A stretch of 13,493 nucleotides of DNA. It comes from Cellvibrionales bacterium UBA1969. GTDB taxonomy: Bacteria > Pseudomonadota > Gammaproteobacteria > Pseudomonadales > UBA7434. This document shows, piece after piece, positions 1 through 6,407 of this stretch (position 1 is its first letter; the number at the start of each line of letters is the position of its first letter). The position numbers and the translations under genes were made by a program. Location: contig DDDX01000007.1 in the NCBI GenBank assembly GCA_002339085.1, positions 9,565 through 23,057 on the forward strand. Reading direction: 5' to 3'. The notes beneath the pieces are model-generated. The model saw only the letters and a list, made by a program, of their open reading frames with translations. It made no database searches and was not told the origin of the DNA.

Positions 1-1852
1 ACCCGCCGATACCGAACCGGTGGGTCTTTCATTTATGCGCGGGCTGAGTTACTGGCAAGACACCCAGCAACAGCAACAACGAATTTTATTTACCACCTCG
101 CATTATTTGTTTGCCATTGATGCAAATACGGGTCTAGCAATTGGTGATTTTGGCGATAACGGTAAAGTAGACTTGCGAGCCGGTTTGGGTCGCGATATTA
201 ATAAAATTTCTGTCTACGCCCCCTCGCCTGGGGTGATCTTTGATGATCTGATTATTATAGGCACCGCAGTGAATGAAACCTTTGGTGCTGCGCCGGGTGA
301 CATTCGTGCCTATAACACTCTCACGGGAAAATTAGTTTGGCGTTTTCATACCCTTCCACATGAGGGCGAGTTCGGTTATGACAGCTGGCCAAAAGATCAC
401 TGGCAAACTGGCGGCGGCGCGAATGCCTGGGCGGGTCTAAGTGTCGATCATTCACGAGGGGTTGTCTATGCGCCAACCGGTTCAGCAACACCTGATTTTA
501 ATGGCTCAACACGAAAGGGTGACAATTTGTTTGCCAACACTATACTAGCCCTTGATGCGCGCAGCGGTGAACGGCTATGGCATTATCAAACCGTACACCA
601 TGACTTGTGGGATCGCGACTTAAGCTCTGCACCTACGCTCGCCACCATTACCGATCAAGGTCAAAAGCAAGATGTTGTGGTGCAAGCCTCAAAACAAGGC
701 GTGCTTTATTTACTCGATCGAGACAGCGGAAAACCGATTTTTCCGATCGAAGAAGTGCCAACACCCGCCAGCCCTATTGCCGGTGAATACGCGTCACCGA
801 CACAGCCGAAAGTCACCTTACCGGAACCGTTTACACGTCAAGCGTTTACCCTCGACATGATCACCGACATTAATCCTAAAGCCCATGCCTTCGTTAAAGC
901 CCAATACGATACTGCTGCACCCTTTGCCTATTTTAGACCACCGGGACTTCAGCCCAGCATTCTTTTCCCTGGCTTTTACGGCGGGGCGAATTGGGGCGGC
1001 GGAGCTTATGACCCTGAAACTAACCTTTATTATATTAACGCCATGGAAGACGCTAACTTAATCAACATGGTCGCGCTCGAACTGGCCAGTGATAATATCA
1101 GCGACCAAGGTAAACTGATATTCAAACAACATTGCAGCGGCTGCCATGGCGATCAACTACAAGGCTTTTATCCCTATGCGCCGGCGCTGGCCGACATTAG
1201 CCTAACCGGCAATAAATCCGATGCTATGGCCATTGTCCAATCAGGTAAGGGCCGTATGATGCCATTCAATTACCTTTCTAATGAAGAACAAAACCACGTC
1301 GTCGACTATCTATTTTCATTGAGTGAAAGCTTACTGCAGCCGACGTCAGACAATACGCCCAGTCATATTAACCCTGCATCGACTATTGACACTGCTCCAA
1401 TTACAACAACAAAAACCACTTATGTCTTTGGTGGCTACTCGCCATTTGTCGATCAACGCTACTACCCAGCGGTTAAACCGCCATGGGGGACGTTGAATGC
1501 CATTGATTTAGCCACCGGTAAGCGGCAGTGGCAGATTACACTAGGAGAATATGCCGAACTCATGGCTGAAGGCATACCACCCACGGGCACGCGCAATTAC
1601 GGTGGGCCTGTCGTCACTGCAGGCGGCCTACTCATTATTGCCGCCAGCAGTGATGAAAAGCTACGCATTTTCGATAAAACAACAGGGGAATTACTCTGGC
1701 AATATCAATTACCTAGCGCAGGTTATGCCACGCCAAGTACCTATGAAATCAACGGCATACAGTATATTGTTATCAGCTGTGGCGGCGGCAAATTAGGCAC
1801 AGCTTCGGGCGATCAATACTTAGCTTTCGCTATACCGGATTCTGCGCAATAG
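1..1852 (+). CDS. PQQ-dependent dehydrogenase with internal cytochrome c domain (5' partial)
   Basis: Quinoprotein of the glucose dehydrogenase-like family, expected to oxidise a sugar or alcohol in the periplasm and pass electrons through PQQ to a haem c. The reading frame is open from base 2, so the true start lies outside the window; the GTG at 20 is an internal Val. Counting residues from that codon, HHDLWDRD at 193-200 matches the family's HHDLWD motif, and Lys225 in SKQGVLYLLD matches the PQQ-proximal Lys region of E. coli Gcd. A haem site CSGCH lies at 372-376, with a probable Met axial ligand at 413-414 (MMP). The propeller then resumes, and the C-terminus (GGPVVTAGGLLIIAA, ATPSTYEINGIQYIVIS, final LAFAIPD) aligns well with the end of Gcd. 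The haem domain is therefore inserted, not appended. No membrane segment is visible in this part. The substrate cannot be deduced. Family is sure; specificity is open. Confidence 0.9.
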   Translation, partial: PADTEPVGLSFMRGLSYWQDTQQQQQRILFTTSHYLFAIDANTGLAIGDFGDNGKVDLRAGLGRDINKISVYAPSPGVIFDDLIIIGTAVNETFGAAPGDIRAYNTLTGKLVWRFHTLPHEGEFGYDSWPKDHWQTGGGANAWAGLSVDHSRGVVYAPTGSATPDFNGSTRKGDNLFANTILALDARSGERLWHYQTVHHDLWDRDLSSAPTLATITDQGQKQDVVVQASKQGVLYLLDRDSGKPIFPIEEVPTPASPIAGEYASPTQPKVTLPEPFTRQAFTLDMITDINPKAHAFVKAQYDTAAPFAYFRPPGLQPSILFPGFYGGANWGGGAYDPETNLYYINAMEDANLINMVALELASDNISDQGKLIFKQHCSGCHGDQLQGFYPYAPALADISLTGNKSDAMAIVQSGKGRMMPFNYLSNEEQNHVVDYLFSLSESLLQPTSDNTPSHINPASTIDTAPITTTKTTYVFGGYSPFVDQRYYPAVKPPWGTLNAIDLATGKRQWQITLGEYAELMAEGIPPTGTRNYGGPVVTAGGLLIIAASSDEKLRIFDKTTGELLWQYQLPSAGYATPSTYEINGIQYIVISCGGGKLGTASGDQYLAFAIPDSAQ

Positions 1853-1963
1853 ATCCATTAGGTCTCAATCTACAGCTGTATTTAAGTCCTTAACATAAAT
1901 AATTAGTAAGGCAAAAATTACCAGTTCTAAACAATAGGCAATCTTTTATTTGGTAGATTTTCG

Positions 1964-1980
1964 TATAATATTCTCGAGAA
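1964..1980 (+). promoter_or_regulatory. Candidate promoter -10 with adjacent palindrome upstream of the Rieske oxygenase gene
   Basis: A perfect TATAAT lies at 1964-1969. It is followed directly by the 10-bp palindrome TTCTCGAGAA at 1971-1980, which would cover the transcription start. No good -35 hexamer sits 16-18 bp upstream (ATCTTT at 1941-1946), so an activator or repressor may act here. The start codon at 1994 is 14 bp past the palindrome. This is inferred from sequence only. Confidence 0.45.
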
Positions 1981-1993
1981 ATAGGATACGAGA

Positions 1994-3133
1994 ATGAGTA
2001 ACGCAAACATCATCGCCAGAGACTTACCGCCTCCTTATCAAATAGAGAGTTCATTGCCGACCCGCTACCCTAGAGGATGGTTTTGCATTGGCGCTGACTA
2101 CGAATTTTCCGGCGAGCCTAAGATGCTCAACTACTTTGGCACCTCGCTAGTCGCTTACCGAGGAGAAGACAGTAAAAAGCTGCATGTGTTAGACGCTTTT
2201 TGTCCGCATATGGGAGCTAACTTAGCAGACGGTTGCGTGAAAGGTGATTCTGTTATTTGCCCCTTCCATGAATGGAGTTGGGGAAGCGATGGTATTTGTG
2301 ATGACATTCCTTACGCAAACTCAATCCCGCCGCGGGCCAGAATTAAAAGTTGGCCCACCATGGAAATCAACGAACTTGTTTATATTTGGAATGATCCTGA
2401 TGGTGCCCCCCCCATTCCTGAGCAAGCCATTCCTGAAGATCCCACCGTACAAGAAGATGGTTGGACCCCTTGGGTGATTCGACGAGTACCTATTCCCAAT
2501 AATGCTCGAGAACTTATTGATAATATGGCCGACAAAGCTCATTTTGGCCCAGTGCATGGTTTACCTGCCGTCGATAAATTTATTAATATTTGCGAAGGCC
2601 ATACCTATACTCAAATTCAAGAAACCAATACTGAATACATGGGCAAAGCACAGTCCACTGCTACCTACTATGGCCCTGGCTATATGATCCATCACCAAAA
2701 AATGAGCGGCGGCTCTGTGATGGAGCAACATAATTTTATGTCCCTTGTGATGAATGTCCCTACCTCAATGGACAGCTTTGAATTTCTTGCTGGCTTTAAA
2801 GAGCGGATTCCAGAAGGTATGGAAGGTGATCGAGAAGCGCAAATCGCTTTCGTTAAAGAAAAAATGACGGAAGGTGAAGACCGAGGTGTTTTTGCCGATA
2901 TGCGTATTTGGCAAAATAAAACCCCTATTAACAATCCGATTCTCTGTGACGGTGACGGGCCCGTCACAAGGCTGAGACAATGGTACGAGCAATTCCTAGT
3001 GCCAGTAGACCAAGTATCGGACAGTTTAAAACAAAGAAAAGTCTATGATAAAAGTGAGCCTCGTCTCGAATGGCCAGCCAATTTAGCCGCATACCAAGAA
3101 ATGGCGGATGAAATGAGAAGCCTTAACGACTGA
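1994..3133 (+). CDS. Rieske-type oxygenase, KshA-like (3-ketosteroid 9-alpha-hydroxylase oxygenase component)
   Basis: Terminal oxygenase of a two-component Rieske non-haem iron system, 379 aa, about the length of KshA. The N-terminal Rieske [2Fe-2S] domain carries C-x-H-x16-C-x2-H (Cys70, His72, Cys89, His92). The catalytic domain has the mononuclear iron ligands His183 and His188 in DNMADKAHFGPVHG, with Asp302 in ADMRIWQNK as the likely third ligand and Asp180 as the probable bridge between the centres. The later DGPVTRLRQWYEQF segment is also KshA-like. KshA proteins hydroxylate C9 of 3-ketosteroids and open ring B in sterol or bile-acid degradation; that substrate is inferred here, and related Rieske oxygenases act on other ring compounds. 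No reductase (KshB) gene and no other steroid gene is in the window, so electrons must come from elsewhere. The protein has no signal peptide and should be cytoplasmic. ATG 1994 follows a weak GGA/GAGA Shine-Dalgarno region. Confidence 0.85.
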   Translation: MSNANIIARDLPPPYQIESSLPTRYPRGWFCIGADYEFSGEPKMLNYFGTSLVAYRGEDSKKLHVLDAFCPHMGANLADGCVKGDSVICPFHEWSWGSDGICDDIPYANSIPPRARIKSWPTMEINELVYIWNDPDGAPPIPEQAIPEDPTVQEDGWTPWVIRRVPIPNNARELIDNMADKAHFGPVHGLPAVDKFINICEGHTYTQIQETNTEYMGKAQSTATYYGPGYMIHHQKMSGGSVMEQHNFMSLVMNVPTSMDSFEFLAGFKERIPEGMEGDREAQIAFVKEKMTEGEDRGVFADMRIWQNKTPINNPILCDGDGPVTRLRQWYEQFLVPVDQVSDSLKQRKVYDKSEPRLEWPANLAAYQEMADEMRSLND

Positions 3134-3162
3134 TGATACTTATCCAATAAGGCTCACAACTT

Positions 3163-3770
3163 CTACCCCCTAATCTGGCAGTCTTGTAGTTCGAATTTAG
3201 TATTTGATAAACAATTAAGTTGCTGTTTTAAAACTGATAGCCAAGGGACAAATGTAGGGTTCTTGGCTAAAACATGCGCATGTATATCTTTTGTGCCTAG
3301 GCCGGAAGCTTCGCTTGGTAAGCGAGATTGATAGTAGTAATCAACATCGTGATCGTCACTGTCGGTCAAGTTAAATACATCGGCCTTGAATACCCAGTTT
3401 TCTTGTTGATAGCCTAGACGAAGGTTCCAGATAGCACTGCTGTCTGATTCAACTGAACCGTCTTCAGTTAATGGACGTTCACCAAAGTAGCGAAACCGCA
3501 ACGAACCAAACCACCCATTATCCACCTCGATATTCAAACCCACTTGTAATACGTGCTCGATAGCGCCAGGAATGTTATCGCCTTCACCTAGATCTTGTTC
3601 AAAACGAGCATCGCTGAAGGCGTATTCAAAGTCCAGACCCCAAGTTTCATTGATGGAGTAATAAGTGGCGATTTCTACCCCTTGCCTAACAGAGGCTCTA
3701 TTAGCCTCAGTATTACCTGCGTCACCGACAAACAATAATTCACCGTCAAGATCAAGCGCCCAATTTAGTT
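3163..3770 (-). pseudogene. TonB-dependent receptor remnant (C-terminal beta-barrel piece, truncated and frameshifted)
   Basis: The translated frame shows the last strands of a TonB-dependent outer-membrane receptor barrel: WALDLDGELLFVGDAG, IPGAIEHVLQVGLNIEV, FRYFGERPLTEDG, NLRLGYQQENWVFKADVFNL and DHDVDYYYQSRLP. Only about 200 residues remain of a family that usually has 650-900. Homology starts near 3770, immediately after in-frame TGA TAA stops, so plug and most of the barrel are gone. At the 3' end the main frame runs into unrelated residues and stops at 3163. A one-base shift in the T-run just after DIHAHV instead gives QEPYICPLAISF and a TAA at 3215-3217, which looks like a normal receptor C-terminus. 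There are thus two independent lesions. No signal peptide or start codon with a ribosome site is present. The lost receptor was probably an iron-chelate transporter, judging only from the adjacent Fur box and P19-type gene. Confidence 0.8.
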
Positions 3771-3828
3771 ATCACCAGTTGAATAGAAATAGCTAAAAAT
3801 AGTTTTAGAAAATACATTTAATTTTTAG

Positions 3829-3849
3829 ATGATAATAGTTATCATTAAT
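3829..3849. promoter_or_regulatory. Fur box (ferric uptake regulator operator)
   Basis: ATGATAATAGTTATCAT (3829-3845) is a perfect inverted repeat with 7-bp arms around TAG. The core TGATAATAGTTATCA (3830-3844) differs from the Fur 7-1-7 motif TGATAATNATTATCA at one position. Over the 19-bp E. coli consensus it matches 14 of 19. It lies between the 5' side of the receptor remnant and the P19-type gene, about 50 bp before that gene's start, so Fur with iron should repress that gene. GATAAT at 3831-3836 could serve as the -10. Confidence 0.75.
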
Positions 3850-3897
3850 CTATTCAATCAGCTTACGTATGGATTTTTAACTGTTTCGGAGTTCAAC

Positions 3898-4446
3898 ATG
3901 ATCGAAATTGCAAAACTCTCTTTATTTATACTGTTTTTGACCAAAGCCTCAATCGCTCTTTCGATAGAGCTAGTCATTGGCACTGAACGGCTAGATCCAG
4001 GGATTACGTTTGTGTTTGAGGGGGCAATAAAAGACCACGTCATTCCTACTGCGCATCACTTGGCAGAAGATCAGACACATGTGCATATTGAAGCGAGAGC
4101 GAATTGGAGCGCCGACAAGGCGCCCAAGGGTGCCTCAGATGAAGGCTTTGTTGCTTACCTTAATATCTCGGCAACGGTGACTAATGAGGTCACGGGGCTC
4201 AGCACCTTTATTGATTTACTGCCGCATATTAATTTAATTGATAATTACCACTATGCGCGAAATATTACTCTGCCGGGCAAACCCCACGAGACGTATACGG
4301 TTGAATTCAGTATTTCACCGCCCAGCCTACAAGCCCTGGCGTTACACCGTGATTGGATAGAAAACCATGGCAAGGCGCTTGCTGAGCCGGTTCGCTACCG
4401 CTATGAGAAGGTAGATTTTTTTGCAATCACGCAAGCCAGCCGATAA
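3898..4446 (+). CDS. P19/FetP-like periplasmic metal-binding protein (Iron_transport family)
   Basis: Secreted 182-aa protein of the family of Campylobacter P19 and E. coli FetP, periplasmic copper/iron-binding proteins that help FTR1-type iron permeases. Residues 1-22 form a signal peptide with hydrophobic core KLSLFILFLTKASIALS. Family hallmarks are DPGITFVFEGAIKDH (33-47), HVHIEA (61-66), VAYLNISATVTNE (85-97), DLLPHINLIDNYHYARNITLPG (106-127) and ALHRDW (148-153). By comparison with P19 the metal ligands should be His63, Glu65 nearby, His110, His118 and His150; position 110 is Met in P19. I chose ATG 3898 because GGAG (3888-3891) sits 6 nt upstream and the signal peptide begins there; an in-frame ATG at 3829 lies inside the Fur box and adds an unlikely leader. 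No permease or ferredoxin partner gene follows; ilvD converges 2 bp after the stop. Regulation by Fur is likely. Confidence 0.88.
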   Translation: MIEIAKLSLFILFLTKASIALSIELVIGTERLDPGITFVFEGAIKDHVIPTAHHLAEDQTHVHIEARANWSADKAPKGASDEGFVAYLNISATVTNEVTGLSTFIDLLPHINLIDNYHYARNITLPGKPHETYTVEFSISPPSLQALALHRDWIENHGKALAEPVRYRYEKVDFFAITQASR

Positions 4447-4448
4447 GG

Positions 4449-6143
4449 CTAGTCAGTAATAGCACCTGTGGAAGCCGAACTCACTAGCGCTGCATATTTT
4501 GCTAATACACCGCGTTTATATTTTGGCTTAGGTGCTTTCCAATGCGCTTTACGCCGAGTAAATTCAGCCTTGCTAATATCAAAAGTAAGGGTTCTGGATT
4601 TTGCATCAATGGTGATGCGGTCACCCGTTTTTATCAATCCGATAGGGCCGCCAACAGCGGCTTCTGGCGTAATATGACCCACCACAAAACCGTGGGTGCC
4701 GCCAGAAAAGCGGCCATCGGTAATTAACGCCACATCGTCGCCTAAGCCCTGCCCCATGATCGCACCAGTGTGCGATAGCATTTCTTGCATACCTGGGCCA
4801 CCCTTTGGTCCTTCATTACGTATCACGACCACATCACCTTTTCTGATCTTACGATCCATAATCGCTTTTAACGCAGCATCAGATGAATTGTACACTCGTG
4901 CTCTGCCCTCAAAACGCAAACCTTCATGGCCCGATATTTTTGCTACGCCACCCTCGGGAGCTAAATTACCTTTAAGAATGACCAAGTGACTGTCAGCTTT
5001 AATCGGATTATCTAAAGCGCGAATAATATCTTGCGTGTTCGGGTAGGGTTTAACCTTGGCTAAATTTTGGCGCAATGTTTTACCCGTGACCGTCAAACAG
5101 TCACCGTGCAACAAACCCGCGTCAAGTAAGACTTTCATCAACGGCTGAATGCCGCCAATCTCGATTAAATCGGCCATACTATAACGACCGCTGGGCTTTA
5201 AGTCAGCCAGCATCGGAACGCGTTTACCGATCCGAGTAAAATCATCCAGGCTAAGCTTGACGCCAATACAATGGGCCATGGCTAACAGATGCAAGACTAA
5301 GTTAGTCGAACCACCTAAAGCAATCGCCACCGTCATAGCATTTTCAAACGCCTTTTTAGTCATGATCATTTTCGGCGTGATGCCTTTTTTGACTAACTTC
5401 ATCACCGCATTGCCCGCGGCCTCGCAATCTTTTAATTTTTGACCTGAGACTGCCGCTTGCGCCGAGCTATTAGATAAGCTCATACCCATCGCTTCAATCG
5501 CCGAAGCCATGGTATTAGCGGTATACATGCCACCACAGGAACCGGGACCGGGTATGGCTTTACTCTCTATAGACTTCAATTCTTTCAACGGGATTTTATT
5601 ATTGGCCTCGGCGCCAATAGCCTCAAAAACAGACACCACATCTAACGACTTCCCGTTATGCTCACCCGGTAAAATAGTCCCGCCATAAACAAACACCGCT
5701 GGGCGGTTTAATCGAGCGATGGCCATCAGGCAACCGGGCATATTTTTATCGCAACCGCCCACAGCAACAATACCATCATAGCCCTGACAAGCCATCACGG
5801 TTTCGATCGAGTCAGCAATCACCTCGCGCGACACTAACGAGTACTTCATGTTCTCGGTGCCCATAGAGATACCATCAGAGATAGTAATAGTATTAAAAAT
5901 AACGCCCTTGCCACCAGCAGTATCGACGCCTTTGCATGCTTCATCGGCTAGGGTATTGATGTGCATATTACACGGCGTGACCATACTCCAAGTCGATGCC
6001 ACGCCAATCACTGGTTTTTTAAAATCGGCATCGGTAAATCCCACCGGCCGTAACATCGCACGACTGGCCGCACGATCTTTACCGTCAACAATAACCGAAG
6101 AGTATGCGCGAGGATTCACTTTAGGGCTGACTTTTTTTGGCAT
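4449..6143 (-). CDS. ilvD: Dihydroxy-acid dehydratase
   Basis: Cytoplasmic enzyme that dehydrates 2,3-dihydroxyisovalerate and 2,3-dihydroxy-3-methylvalerate to the 2-keto acids leading to valine, isoleucine and leucine. At 564 aa it belongs to the shorter IlvD class rather than the 616-aa E. coli type. The three cluster cysteines are Cys58 (TPCNMH), Cys131 (GGCDKNMPGC) and Cys203 (GPGSCGGMYTANTM); their spacing of 73 and 72 residues equals that of the plant [2Fe-2S] enzyme, which suggests an oxygen-tolerant [2Fe-2S] cluster. Lys133 is the expected carbamylated Mg ligand, and Ser480 in DGRFSGGTHG is the expected catalytic base. The ATG at 6143 has AGGA six bases upstream. The gene stands alone, between a Fur-linked gene that converges on it and the Ton2 terminator. 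No leader peptide or attenuator is apparent upstream. Confidence 0.97.
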   Translation of the reverse strand: MPKKVSPKVNPRAYSSVIVDGKDRAASRAMLRPVGFTDADFKKPVIGVASTWSMVTPCNMHINTLADEACKGVDTAGGKGVIFNTITISDGISMGTENMKYSLVSREVIADSIETVMACQGYDGIVAVGGCDKNMPGCLMAIARLNRPAVFVYGGTILPGEHNGKSLDVVSVFEAIGAEANNKIPLKELKSIESKAIPGPGSCGGMYTANTMASAIEAMGMSLSNSSAQAAVSGQKLKDCEAAGNAVMKLVKKGITPKMIMTKKAFENAMTVAIALGGSTNLVLHLLAMAHCIGVKLSLDDFTRIGKRVPMLADLKPSGRYSMADLIEIGGIQPLMKVLLDAGLLHGDCLTVTGKTLRQNLAKVKPYPNTQDIIRALDNPIKADSHLVILKGNLAPEGGVAKISGHEGLRFEGRARVYNSSDAALKAIMDRKIRKGDVVVIRNEGPKGGPGMQEMLSHTGAIMGQGLGDDVALITDGRFSGGTHGFVVGHITPEAAVGGPIGLIKTGDRITIDAKSRTLTFDISKAEFTRRKAHWKAPKPKYKRGVLAKYAALVSSASTGAITD

Positions 6144-6182
6144 GACTTATCCTGCTGATTAGTTGTGAACTTTATTGACTAT

Positions 6183-6213
6183 TGCAGTATACCTGCATCG
6201 ATGTGACTGACAA
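6183..6213 (-). promoter_or_regulatory. Candidate sigma-70 promoter of ilvD, overlapped by an inverted repeat
   Basis: On the - strand, TTGTCA (6213-6208) and TATACT (6191-6186) are separated by 16 bp; each matches its consensus at five of six positions. Transcription would start about 35 nt before the ilvD ATG at 6143. The -10 sits within TGCAG-TATAC-CTGCA (6183-6197), a 5-bp-arm inverted repeat that could be an operator. A perfect TGCAATTGCA palindrome lies further upstream at 6234-6243. Confidence 0.55.
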
Positions 6214-6350
6214 ATATCTAACAGCCATTATCCTGCAATTGCACAACAATTTGCACGGAATAATATCGATTTACCAGTAACTGCAAATGATTCACAAAAA
6301 AATCTTGATGGCGATCGCCGCATACGATCTTAATCGATCAAGAGAACAAT

Positions 6351-6400
6351 TAGCCATCATAAAAAAAGCCGCTAAAGAGCGGCTTTTTTTATGATGGCTA
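6351..6400 (-). terminator. Rho-independent terminator of the Ton2 operon, perfect 23-bp inverted repeat
   Basis: Two fully complementary 23-bp arms (6351-6373 and 6378-6400) enclose the loop AAAG. The GC core is GCCGCT/AGCGGC, flanked by seven A on the left and seven T on the right, then by TAGCCATCAT and its complement. It begins 8 bp past the stop codon of the TPR gene, which it should terminate. The A and T runs make it symmetric, so it can also work in the + direction, although no + gene leads into it. Confidence 0.92.
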
Positions 6401-6407
6401 TCAATAA

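Noticed and set aside
20..22. GTG as a start codon for the PQQ dehydrogenase
   Set aside because: The frame is open upstream to the window edge with family-like residues, and the protein lacks its N-terminal propeller blades; this is an internal Val.
1870..1916. CCTTA/TAAGG pairing as a terminator after the PQQ dehydrogenase
   Set aside because: It has a five-base stem, a long AT loop and no U-run; no terminator can be claimed here.
3139..3155. Possible terminator hairpin (CTTAT/ATAAG) after the Rieske oxygenase gene
   Set aside because: The stem has only five AT-rich pairs and no T-run.
3829..3897. Upstream ATG that would extend the P19-type protein by 23 residues
   Set aside because: It lies within the Fur box, has no ribosome site, and would bury the signal peptide; ATG 3898 has GGAG at 6 nt.
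6310..6319. GGCGATCGCC palindrome as a HIP1-like repeat
   Set aside because: Only one copy was noticed in the non-coding DNA; without a genome-wide excess it carries no meaning.
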